64,000 bases of DNA from an uncultured Arthrobacter sp. (GTDB lineage Bacteria > Actinomycetota > Actinomycetes > Actinomycetales > Micrococcaceae), in NCBI RefSeq assembly GCF_947495145.1, contig NZ_CANLXP010000002.1, positions 186,001 to 250,000 on the forward strand, in the 5' to 3' direction. The translations under genes were made by a program, and so were the position numbers. Positions 36,617-44,329 of the stretch are shown here, in pieces. The notes below the pieces were generated by a model. That model was not told where the DNA came from and did not search any database. It saw only the letters and a list, made by a program, of their open reading frames with translations. Positions within the stretch are counted from its first letter, which is position 1; the number at the start of each line of letters is the position of its first letter.

Positions 36617-36985
36617 TTAGACGAGCACTTCCACCGTTCCGTCGATCACCCGCGTCGGAAAGCTCCGCAGAGCCGTCCCTGATCCCGATGCGGGTTCGCC
36701 GGAGTCCAGGAAGTAGACCTCCTTGTGCAGGGGCGAGGTGATGGTGAACCGCTGCCCCCGGGAGCCGACAATTCCGCGCGCCATCACCTGCGAGCCACTG
36801 ACCGGATCGCGGTGCGAGACAGCGAACACCGTCGCCGAATCCACCCGGAACAGCGCCACCTGCCGGCCGTGGATCAGCGCAGCCTCTCCCCAGCACAGCT
36901 CGAGGTCCTCAAGCCGGCAGATCGGATACCAGGCGCCGTCGAGATCGAGTGCGAGGCCGGGTGTGGAATCGAGTTGCAGAGTCAT
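36617..36985 (-). CDS. nirD: nitrite reductase small subunit NirD
   Basis: The 122-residue protein has the Rieske-like beta fold of NirD (WYPICRLEDLELCWGEAALIHGRQVALFRV, FAVSHRDPVSGSQVMARGIVG, HKEVYFLDSG). Like other NirD proteins it lacks the cluster-binding Cys/His pairs, so it acts as a structural partner of NirB. It is transcribed away from nirB rather than after it, across a 253 bp shared promoter region. The stop lies six bases from palindromic element 5. Confidence 0.92.
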   Translation of the reverse strand: MTLQLDSTPGLALDLDGAWYPICRLEDLELCWGEAALIHGRQVALFRVDSATVFAVSHRDPVSGSQVMARGIVGSRGQRFTITSPLHKEVYFLDSGEPASGSGTALRSFPTRVIDGTVEVLV

Positions 36986-37238
36986 GAGTCTCCCCGTTCG
37001 GATTGCTTGTTCAGTTGAACCTGCACTCGACGCTACGAATGCCGCGTTACACCCGCCGGCACCAAGTGTTGCCGCTGCGTAAAACGCACCTCACCGGGAC
37101 TGCGAGCGCCGGTGAGGGTGAAGTTAATCTTCGTTTACATAAGCGAAATCACGGGGCAATTGGGCGTCCGTACGCTCGGTACCTAAGTGCGGCAACCGGC
37201 TGAGCTCGGAAGCTGCAAAGCGGCGAAAGGTACCCCTC
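36986..37238. promoter_or_regulatory. shared nirD-nirB promoter region with candidate nitrogen-regulator box
   Basis: These 253 bases separate divergent nirD and nirB. The AT-rich stretch at 37123-37150 contains GTTAA-TCTTCG-TTTAC-ATAAGC-GAAAT, three half-site-like blocks spaced 11 bases apart. That resembles, imperfectly, the spacing of GlnR sites that control nitrate assimilation in actinobacteria. The assignment is tentative. A GAAAGG ribosome site for nirB lies at 37227-37232. Confidence 0.35.
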
Positions 37239-39896
37239 ATGAACACGCAACAGATCCTCGTCGTCGGCGGCGGCCCGGCAGCCCACCGCTTTGTCGAGGC
37301 CATGGCGTCCCGCGGACTGGACGGCTTCACCGTCACCGTCCTCACCGAGGAGAGCTGGCTGCCGTATGACCGGGTTGCCCTCAGCCAGGCACTGCTCGAC
37401 GACGTCAACCTCACCCTGGGCGAGGCGGCCATGTGGGAGCACCCCGCCATCACACTCGCCACTGGCTCCCGGGCCGTCGCGCTGAACCGGGAGGCCCGCA
37501 CCGTCACCACCGAAGCCGGCGACGTCTACCCCTACGACCAGCTCGTCCTCGCCACCGGCTCCAATGCCGCACGCCTGCCGCTTCCCGGCATGGAGTCGGC
37601 GCACGTGTACCGAACGGTCGACGACGTCCGTACCCTCCGCGCGGAGGTCACCCGCCTCACGCAGGAGCATGGACGGACCATCAACGCCGTCGTCATCGGC
37701 GGAGGGCTGCTGGGCCTCGAAGCGGCGGGCGGTATGCAGTCCCTCGGCGCCAACGCCGCCGTCATCAACGGTGCTCCCTGGCTCATGAACACCCAGCTGG
37801 ACCAGGGCGCCGGGCAGGCCCTCGACCGGCTGATCACCGCCAGGGGACTCACCGTCCACGGCGGCGTCTTCCCGAAGGAATTCGTCCTCGAGGACGGGCG
37901 GATGACCGGCGTCGATATGGCCGACGAACGCCGCATCCCGGCCGACCTCGTGGTCGTCGCGGTCGGCGTCCGGGCCCGCGACGAACTCCCCCGCGACGCC
38001 GGGATGACCATGGGTCCGCGCGGCGGCGTGGTGATCGACGACGCCTGCGCCACCGAGGATCCGAGTATCTGGGCCATCGGCGAGGTGGCCTGCTTCGAGG
38101 GCATGTGCCTCGGCCTCGTGGCGCCGGCGAACACCATGGCGGAGATCGTCGCGGACCGGCTGCACGGCGGCACCGCCACGTTCCCCGGCTTCGACACCGC
38201 CACCAAGCTCAAGCTCTCGGGCGTGGAGGTTGCCAGCTTCGGTGACGCCTTCGCCAAGACCGAGCACAGCCTCGAGATCGTCTACGCGGACCCGGCGCGC
38301 GGGCTCTACCAAAAGGTGGTGGTCACCGACGACGCCAAGACCCTTCTCGGCGGCATCTTCGTCGGCGACGCCTCCCCCTACACCGCACTCCGCCCGCTGC
38401 TGGGCCGCGAACTGAGCGCGGAGCCGGGCGCCTACCTCTCGGCGGCCGGCGCAGGCGAGGCACCGGATACCGAACTGCCCGACGACGCCATCCTCTGCTC
38501 CTGCAACAACGTCTCTGCCGGCTCCATCCGCGACGTGGTGAACGGCTGCGGCACGTGCGAAGGACAGGAACCGGTCCGCGAACTGAGCCCCCTGAAGGGC
38601 TGCACCAAGGCCGGCACCGGCTGTGGATCCTGCGTGCCGATGCTCAAGAAACTTCTCGAGGGCGAGCTGAAGAAGAGCGGCATCGAGGTCTCCAAGGCGC
38701 TGTGCGAGCACTTCGCCATGTCCCGCCCCGAGCTTTTCGAAGTGGTCCGTGTGCTGGAACTGGACAGCTTCGAGGGCATCATCGAACGCTTCGGTGTCCC
38801 CGAATCAGGGCTCCTCGGCTGCGACATCTGCAAGCCGGTCGTCGGCTCCATCCTCGCCTCCCAGCGCGCTGAGTACGTGCTCGACGGCGGCCGCGGTATC
38901 CTGCAGGACACCAATGACCGCGCCCTCGCCAACATGCAGAAGAACGGCACCTACTCGGTGGTCCCCCGCATTCCCGGCGGCGAGATCACACCGCAGAAGC
39001 TCGGCGTCATCGCGAAAGTGGCCCAGGACTTCAACCTGTACACGAAGATCACCGGCGGCCAGCGCATCGACCTGTTCGGCGCAAGGCTTGAGGAGCTCCC
39101 GAAGATCTGGAAGATCCTCGTCGAGGCGGGCTTCGAGTCCGGCCAGGCCTACGGCAAGAGCCTCCGCACCGTGAAGTCCTGCGTCGGATCGACGTGGTGC
39201 CGGTTCGGCGTCCAGGATTCGGTGGCGATGGCCATCCAGCTGGAGCTGCGCTACCGCGGCCTGCGCAGCCCGCACAAGCTGAAGTTCGGCGTCTCCGGCT
39301 GTGCCCGCGAGTGCGCGGAGGCCCGGGGCAAGGACGTCGGCGTCATCGCCACCTCGGACGGCTGGAACCTGTACGTCGGCGGCAACGGCGGCGCGGCGCC
39401 CGCGCACGCGCAGCTGCTCGCCAAGGACCTCGACGACGACACCCTCATCCGCTACATCGACCGCTACCTCATGTACTACATCCGCACCGCCGACCGGCTG
39501 CAGCGCACCGCGGCTTGGCAGGCGGAGCTCGACGGCGGTCTGAAGCACGTTGAGGACGTCATCATTTCCGACTCGCTCGGCATCGCCGACAACCTCGAAT
39601 CCGCCATGGCCCGGCACATCGACAACTACGAGGACGAGTGGGCAGCCACTCTCCAGGACCCCGAGCGCCTGCGCCGGTTCCGCTCCTTCGTCAACGCCCC
39701 GCACGAGAAGGACGACTGGATCGCCAACGTCCCCGAACGCGGCCAGATCCGGCCCGCCACCGACGCCGAACGCGCAACCGCGCAGGGCGGCACCGGGCCG
39801 GTGCTGCTCGGCGCGGGGATACCGGTCCGCAGTGGTTCGTCGGAAGGACTGCCGGAGTCTCGGGAAACAATGGAGACGCTGGAGGCAGCAGAATGA
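37239..39896 (+). CDS. nirB: NAD(P)H-dependent nitrite reductase large subunit NirB
   Basis: The 885-residue enzyme reduces nitrite to ammonia with six electrons. In order: an FAD/NAD(P)-binding reductase half (VVGGGPAAHRFVEAM, LATGSNAARLP, VIGGGLLGLEAAGGM), a BFD-like [2Fe-2S] domain near 417-465 (CSCNNVSAGSIRDVV, GTGCGSC), a ferredoxin-like half domain, and the siroheme/[4Fe-4S] domain. Cluster ligands appear as CVGSTWC near residue 646 and CAREC near 687. All expected motifs are present. The stop overlaps the cobA start (ATGA), which ties siroheme supply to the reductase. Confidence 0.96.
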   Translation: MNTQQILVVGGGPAAHRFVEAMASRGLDGFTVTVLTEESWLPYDRVALSQALLDDVNLTLGEAAMWEHPAITLATGSRAVALNREARTVTTEAGDVYPYDQLVLATGSNAARLPLPGMESAHVYRTVDDVRTLRAEVTRLTQEHGRTINAVVIGGGLLGLEAAGGMQSLGANAAVINGAPWLMNTQLDQGAGQALDRLITARGLTVHGGVFPKEFVLEDGRMTGVDMADERRIPADLVVVAVGVRARDELPRDAGMTMGPRGGVVIDDACATEDPSIWAIGEVACFEGMCLGLVAPANTMAEIVADRLHGGTATFPGFDTATKLKLSGVEVASFGDAFAKTEHSLEIVYADPARGLYQKVVVTDDAKTLLGGIFVGDASPYTALRPLLGRELSAEPGAYLSAAGAGEAPDTELPDDAILCSCNNVSAGSIRDVVNGCGTCEGQEPVRELSPLKGCTKAGTGCGSCVPMLKKLLEGELKKSGIEVSKALCEHFAMSRPELFEVVRVLELDSFEGIIERFGVPESGLLGCDICKPVVGSILASQRAEYVLDGGRGILQDTNDRALANMQKNGTYSVVPRIPGGEITPQKLGVIAKVAQDFNLYTKITGGQRIDLFGARLEELPKIWKILVEAGFESGQAYGKSLRTVKSCVGSTWCRFGVQDSVAMAIQLELRYRGLRSPHKLKFGVSGCARECAEARGKDVGVIATSDGWNLYVGGNGGAAPAHAQLLAKDLDDDTLIRYIDRYLMYYIRTADRLQRTAAWQAELDGGLKHVEDVIISDSLGIADNLESAMARHIDNYEDEWAATLQDPERLRRFRSFVNAPHEKDDWIANVPERGQIRPATDAERATAQGGTGPVLLGAGIPVRSGSSEGLPESRETMETLEAAE

Positions 39897-41020
39897 GCAC
39901 CGCTGCCGGATCCAAAGTCAACGGCATCGAACTGACGCTGAATTGCGCAGGACTGACCGTCCTCATCGCAGGCACGACGACGGCGGCACGCTCCACCGTG
40001 CGCCGGTACACCGCCGGTGGAGCTACAGTCCGCCGCATCGCGACGCCGGCCCAGTTCCACCCGCGCCTGCTGGACAACGTGAGCCTGGCGGTGGTGGTGG
40101 AAGGCGCTGCTGCGGACAGGGCTGGAATCGGCAGCGCGATGCCGGCCAACCCCAGAGCGGACGACGGCGGTCGCCTGGCTGGGCAGGGCTGGGAACCGCT
40201 GCGAGACGCCTGCCGCGAGCGCAGGATTCTCACCACCTCCGAGGAACCAGCCACGTCGGGTGGCCGGGTCACCCTGATCGGCGGTGGACCGGGTGTGGAG
40301 GACCTGCTCACGGTGCGGGCGAAGCAGGTGCTACGGGAGGCCGACGTCGTACTCTTTGACCGGCTGGGACCGTACCGTACCCTGCCGCACCTGGCGCCGG
40401 GTGCTGAGCTGATCGACGTCGGGAAGACTCCGGGCCACCACCCGGTCAGCCAGACGGACATCGAGAAGCTGATGGTTGCCAGGGCTCGCGAGGGCAAGCA
40501 CGTGGTGCGGCTCAAGGGCGGCGATCCGTTCGTCTTCGGGCGGGGCGGTGAAGAGGTCAACACCTGCCTGGCCGAGGGCATTCCGGTGACCACTGTGCCT
40601 GGGATCAGTAGTTCCATTGCCGTTCCGGCGGCGGCCGGCATTCCGGTCACGTACCGAGGCGTCGCGCATGCGTTTACCGTCATCTCGGGTCATCAACCGC
40701 CCACCGACACCGAGCTCGAGGCGCTGGCGAAGCTTGGTGGCACTATCGTGGTGCTGATGGGAATCGGGACGCTTCCGCAGTTGACGTCCGGTCTGCGCAA
40801 GGCCGGGCTGGCTTCGAGCGTGCCCGTCGCGATTGTCGAGAAGGGCTACAGCCCCGACCAGCGGACTACCGTCACCAACCTCGGGGAGGCCGTGACTGCG
40901 GCGGGGCTGGCGCGCTGCACGTCTCCCGCCGTCGTCGTAATCGGTGAAGTGGTGCGGCAACACCGCGATTTTTCCGCAACGCTTGAGCAGGCTTTGGCGC
41001 GGCCGCTGGGAGTGTCGTGA
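39893..41020 (+). CDS. cobA: uroporphyrinogen-III C-methyltransferase with degenerate CysG-like N-terminus
   Basis: The 375-residue protein methylates uroporphyrinogen III to precorrin-2, the siroheme precursor needed by NirB. Residues about 125-370 hold the methyltransferase: VTLIGGGPGVEDLLTVRA, ADVVLFDRL, RLKGGDPFVFGRGGEE and VPGISSSIAVPAAAGIPVT. The first 115 residues follow the layout of the siroheme synthase NAD domain (TVLIAGTTTAARSTVRRYTA, LDNVSLAVVVEG, ACRERRILTT) but the GXGXXA motif is lost, so dehydrogenase activity is doubtful. ATG 39893 overlaps nirB; the next gene starts inside its stop (GTGA). Confidence 0.9.
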   Translation: MSTAAGSKVNGIELTLNCAGLTVLIAGTTTAARSTVRRYTAGGATVRRIATPAQFHPRLLDNVSLAVVVEGAAADRAGIGSAMPANPRADDGGRLAGQGWEPLRDACRERRILTTSEEPATSGGRVTLIGGGPGVEDLLTVRAKQVLREADVVLFDRLGPYRTLPHLAPGAELIDVGKTPGHHPVSQTDIEKLMVARAREGKHVVRLKGGDPFVFGRGGEEVNTCLAEGIPVTTVPGISSSIAVPAAAGIPVTYRGVAHAFTVISGHQPPTDTELEALAKLGGTIVVLMGIGTLPQLTSGLRKAGLASSVPVAIVEKGYSPDQRTTVTNLGEAVTAAGLARCTSPAVVVIGEVVRQHRDFSATLEQALARPLGVS

Positions 41021-42147
41021 TCGTGAGTGCGCCGGTGGCGTCGGATCTTCCGGCCGAGGGCTCGTTGGCGGGTTTTCGGATCGGTGTGACCTCCGACCGG
41101 CGGTCGGGTGACCTCATCGACGCGCTGGAGCGGCGCGGCGCCACAGTGCTGCACGCGCCCGCGCTGAAGATTGCTCCGGTGGCGGCTGACCTGCCGCTCA
41201 TTGAGGACACCCGGCAGATCATTGCAGCGCGGCCCGACTATGCCGTGGTTACCACGGCGTACGGGTTGCGCCGGTGGTCGGAGGCTGCGGACGCGGCCGG
41301 CGTCGGGGAAGCGTTACTGGCGGTGCTCGGCGAGGCGAAGATCTATGTCCGTGGGCCGAAGGCGCGCGGGGCGGTGCGTGCAGCCGGGCTGACCGACGTC
41401 GGCATCAGCTCGGATGAGACCACGGCGTCCCTGGTGAACATGATGCTCGGGCTCGAGCTGCGCGGGAAAACCGTCGCCGTTCAACTCCACGGCTACACCG
41501 ATTTCCGGCAGCTGGACCGGTTGCGGCAGGCCGGTGCACGTGTCCTCACTGCGACGCCGTACCGCTGGGTGAAGCCGTCCGGCGCCGATCAGCTGCCGCG
41601 GCTCATCGAGGCCGCCTGCAGCGGCGCGCTGGATGTCGTCACGTTCACGAGCGCTCCGGCGGTTGACGCGGTGCTGAGCACGGCGTCCGAGATGGGTTGC
41701 CGGGACGCCTTCGTGCAGGCGTTGCGCGGGCAGGTGGCGGCCGCCGTCGTCGGACCGGTGACCGCGCAGCCGCTGGTCGACGCGGGAGTATCGCCGCTGA
41801 TTCCGGATCGGTACCGCATGGGCGCGCTCATCCGGCTGGTCGGCGAGTACCTGGGCCAGCACCGCGTGCTGCAGTACCCGAGCCGCTACGGGCTGATCGA
41901 ACTGCGCGGGAAGAACCTGCGGATTGACGGGAACGCTGTGGAGCTGGCGCCCGCGCCGATGAGCCTGTTCCGGGCACTGGTTGAGGCGAACGGTGCGGTG
42001 CTGTCGCGGGAACAGCTCGCCGGAGTGCTCGCGGGCGATGCCGGTGAACACGCGCTGGATATGACGATCAGCCGGCTGCGGAAGTCGCTTCCCGAAGCCG
42101 CCCTGGTGGCGACGGTGATCAAGCGCGGGTACCGGCTCCAGCTCTAG
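41017..42147 (+). CDS. nnaR: HemD-like protein fused to OmpR-type DNA-binding domain (NnaR-type nitrate regulator)
   Basis: The 376-residue protein joins a uroporphyrinogen-III synthase-like domain (about 15-265; GFRIGVTSDRRSGDLIDALERRGA, TSAPAVDAVL) to a C-terminal winged helix (about 285-375; LSREQLAGVLAG, DMTISRLRKSLP, IKRGYRLQL). This fusion is known in actinobacteria. In Streptomyces and Mycobacterium smegmatis it is NnaR, which works with GlnR to activate nitrite/nitrate assimilation genes. Position at the end of the nirB-cobA operon fits. Whether the HemD half is an active enzyme or senses a tetrapyrrole is open. GTG 41017 overlaps the cobA stop. Confidence 0.85.
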   Translation: MIVSAPVASDLPAEGSLAGFRIGVTSDRRSGDLIDALERRGATVLHAPALKIAPVAADLPLIEDTRQIIAARPDYAVVTTAYGLRRWSEAADAAGVGEALLAVLGEAKIYVRGPKARGAVRAAGLTDVGISSDETTASLVNMMLGLELRGKTVAVQLHGYTDFRQLDRLRQAGARVLTATPYRWVKPSGADQLPRLIEAACSGALDVVTFTSAPAVDAVLSTASEMGCRDAFVQALRGQVAAAVVGPVTAQPLVDAGVSPLIPDRYRMGALIRLVGEYLGQHRVLQYPSRYGLIELRGKNLRIDGNAVELAPAPMSLFRALVEANGAVLSREQLAGVLAGDAGEHALDMTISRLRKSLPEAALVATVIKRGYRLQL

Positions 42148-42170
42148 CTCGCGCAGCTCCAACCCCCAGC

Positions 42171-42232
42171 GTCGAGTTGGCAGGACACACCCCTTTTGAC
42201 TAGCTATTCACGGCGTGTCCTGCCAACTCAAC
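42171..42232. repeat. palindromic element 6, supplies the lysG stop codon
   Basis: A 62 bp element between convergent nnaR and lysG. Read on the minus strand it shares the asymmetric inner part of element 5. The TGA at 42230-42228 on the minus strand is the stop of lysG. Confidence 0.92.
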
Positions 42233-43109
42233 GCGGGGGCGGGTGGCGCAGGTGGCGGCTCGCCGTGCGGACGGCGTCGCTGATCCGGTTCAGGCGCTCC
42301 GAGTTCAGCGTCCACGTCTGCCAGTGCAGCGGCACGTCGGAATGTGCGTCCTTCTCTAGGAGCACCAGGGTCCCGTCGTCGAGATCCGACTCGAGCTGCA
42401 GCTCGGGAATCATGCCCCAGCCCAGGCCTGCCCGGAGCGCGGCGAGGAACGCTTCCGACGACGGTATGAGGTGCCGGGGCGGCGGCTGGCTGACGCCGTG
42501 GGACAGCAGGAACCGTTGCTGCAGGTCGTCCTTGGCGTTGAACTGAAGCACCGGCAGGCGGGAAAAGTCCGCGCCGTCGTCGTTCTGGAAGCGGTGCTGC
42601 AATTCGGGCGTGGCGACCGGCAGGTAGCGCATGTAGCCAAGGAGTTCGGCGCGGCAGCCGTTGACCGGCGCGGGATCGGAAGTGATGGCCCCAATGACGT
42701 CGCCCTGCCGAAGGAGCCTGCTGCTGTGGTCCTGGTCCTCGACGCGCAGGTCCAGCGTTGTGTCCGCCCAGCGGCCCGCCTCAGTCAGGACCGGGACAAA
42801 CCAGGTGGCCAGCGAGTCGGCGTTCACCGCCAGCGGGGTGACGGTTCGGGCGGCTTCTCCGTGGCCAAGCGCTGAACGGGTTTCGGCTTCGATGATCTGC
42901 ACCTGCCGGGCCATGCGCAGCAGCACCGATCCCGCGTCGGTCGGAGTGCAGGGAGTGCCTCGGCGCACCACGATCTGCCCGACCGACGCTTCGAGCGCCT
43001 TGATCCGCTGGCTGACCGCGGACGGAGTAATACGCAGGACGTCCGCGGCGCCCTCGAATGACTCCTCGTCGATGATCGCTGCAAGTGCCCGCAACTGTTC
43101 GAACCGCAT
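42228..43109 (-). CDS. lysG: LysR-family regulator LysG/ArgP
   Basis: The 293-residue regulator has the N-terminal winged helix-turn-helix (FEQLRALAAIIDEESFEGAADVLRITPSAVSQRIKALE) and a C-terminal LysR effector domain. Being divergent from a LysE-type exporter, it matches LysG, which activates lysE when basic amino acids accumulate. The start ATG 43109 has a TAGATT hexamer 6 nt upstream. The stop falls in the GTTGA border of palindromic element 6, so the final residue context was likely set by that element. Confidence 0.92.
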   Translation of the reverse strand: MRFEQLRALAAIIDEESFEGAADVLRITPSAVSQRIKALEASVGQIVVRRGTPCTPTDAGSVLLRMARQVQIIEAETRSALGHGEAARTVTPLAVNADSLATWFVPVLTEAGRWADTTLDLRVEDQDHSSRLLRQGDVIGAITSDPAPVNGCRAELLGYMRYLPVATPELQHRFQNDDGADFSRLPVLQFNAKDDLQQRFLLSHGVSQPPPRHLIPSSEAFLAALRAGLGWGMIPELQLESDLDDGTLVLLEKDAHSDVPLHWQTWTLNSERLNRISDAVRTASRHLRHPPPR

Positions 43110-43115
43110 GAAGTA

Positions 43116-43121
43116 AATCTA
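43116..43121 (-). promoter_or_regulatory. -10 hexamer TAGATT of lysG (leaderless)
   Basis: TAGATT on the minus strand lies 6 nt before the lysG ATG, within the 70 bp lysG-lysE gap. Confidence 0.6.
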
Positions 43122-43166
43122 ATGCACCTGTAGTTTCTATAGTTTGTCTACATCATCGCCGCTGTC

Positions 43167-43172
43167 TAGCGT
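43167..43172 (+). promoter_or_regulatory. -10 hexamer TAGCGT of lysE (leaderless)
   Basis: TAGCGT lies 7 nt before ATG 43180, and TTGTCT at 43144-43149 gives a -35 with 17 bp spacing. LysG should bind in or near this stretch. Confidence 0.6.
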
Positions 43173-43179
43173 TGGCGTT

Positions 43180-43776
43180 ATGTTGAGTATCTGGGGCACG
43201 GGCCTGCTGACCGGGCTTGCCCTCATCATCGCCATTGGCGCGCAGAATGCGTTCGTGCTGCGCCAGGGCATTCGCCGCGAACACGTGGGCGTTGTGGTGG
43301 TGCTCTGCATCGTGAGCGACGCACTCTTGATCCTCGGCGGCACTGCGGGAATCGGTGCGCTGGTGTCCCGCTTCCCCGCCGTCCTCGACATACTGCGCTG
43401 GGGTGGCGCGGCCTACCTCACGTGGTGGGCTATCCGCTCATTCAGGTCGGCGCTGAAGCCGGCGGCCCTGACGGCGGAGGCGCCGCGGAGCCGCGGCTCA
43501 GTCGTCGCCACCACGCTCGCGCTGACCTACCTCAACCCGCACGTCTATCTGGACACCGTCGTCCTGCTCGGAAACCTGGCCAACCAGCACGGAGACGGAA
43601 CGCGGTGGGTGTTCGCGGCCGGCGCCGTCGTCGGAAGCATTATCTGGTTCAGCGCGCTCGGCTTCGGAGCCCGCGCGCTCTCGGGAGTGCTGAAAAGCCC
43701 ACGCACCTGGCGGGTGGTGGACGCGGTCATCGGCGTCGTCATGCTGGTTCTTGCGGTCAAATTGATTGTGGGCTGA
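43180..43776 (+). CDS. lysE: LysE/ArgO-type basic amino acid exporter
   Basis: The 198-residue membrane protein has about six hydrophobic helices and the LysE signature GLALIIAIGAQNAFVLRQGIRREHVG, then TYLNPHVYLDTVVLLGNLANQH. It exports lysine and arginine to avoid toxic build-up. The start ATG 43180 (MLSIWGTG) is set by the leaderless hexamer; the frame is open further upstream to 43144 but that part overlaps the promoter. Confidence 0.93.
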   Translation: MLSIWGTGLLTGLALIIAIGAQNAFVLRQGIRREHVGVVVVLCIVSDALLILGGTAGIGALVSRFPAVLDILRWGGAAYLTWWAIRSFRSALKPAALTAEAPRSRGSVVATTLALTYLNPHVYLDTVVLLGNLANQHGDGTRWVFAAGAVVGSIIWFSALGFGARALSGVLKSPRTWRVVDAVIGVVMLVLAVKLIVG

Positions 43777-43871
43777 GGGCGGCGTCCAGTCCGGTCAGTG
43801 CCGACCCGCACACTCCTGCCGCTGACGCTAGGATTAGGGGAAATACGCCACGCACCAGATCGAGGAGACTC

Positions 43872-44144
43872 ATGGCACACCCGGTAGGCAAGACTCGCGA
43901 AGAAGACAACAAACGCCCGGAGCACTCCGGTGAGGGCCACGGGCTTCAGAACGCGCTCGCTTTCGCTGTGATGCTCATCCTCTTCGCGGGATCCATCTAC
44001 TCCCTGACGTTCTTTGAGCGCACCAACGTGTGGCCGTTTGCGGTGTGCCTCACACTTTTCTTCCTGGCGTTCTGGATTCCGCAAACCATCATGGGCCGTT
44101 CCGACTCCGGTTACCGGATGGCCAAGGGCGACCGCAAAGCCTAA
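43872..44144 (+). CDS. small two-helix membrane protein
   Basis: A 90-residue protein with a hydrophilic, charged first third (KTREEDNKRPEHSGEGHG) and two hydrophobic helices (FAVMLILFAGSIYSLTFF and WPFAVCLTLFFLAFWIP), then a short basic tail. GAGGAG lies five bases before ATG 43872. Similar hypothetical proteins occur in Arthrobacter; no function known. It has its own terminator directly after. Confidence 0.75.
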   Translation: MAHPVGKTREEDNKRPEHSGEGHGLQNALAFAVMLILFAGSIYSLTFFERTNVWPFAVCLTLFFLAFWIPQTIMGRSDSGYRMAKGDRKA

Positions 44145-44169
44145 GCTCAACACCGCACTTTTCACCTTC

Positions 44170-44200
44170 AGGGGGTCCGCCGAAGCGGGCCCCCTGTTTG
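44170..44200 (+). terminator. rho-independent-type terminator
   Basis: AGGGGGTCCGC pairs with GCGGGCCCCCT around a CGAA-type loop, followed by GTTTG, 25 bases after the small membrane-protein stop. Confidence 0.75.
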
Positions 44201-44329
44201 CGTCTCAGGGACGGCCCGATCGAATGTTACGCAATGTGACGCCGGGGAATAAGCACGCGCCGTCGACTGCTGAAATGGATAGCTGCCCGCACCCGGGCAC
44301 CGAATTCACAGCGTCAAAAGGATACCTCC

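Noticed and set aside
37149-38711. Long antisense frame opposite nirB
   Set aside because: GC-driven shadow; nirB has all its family motifs on the other strand.
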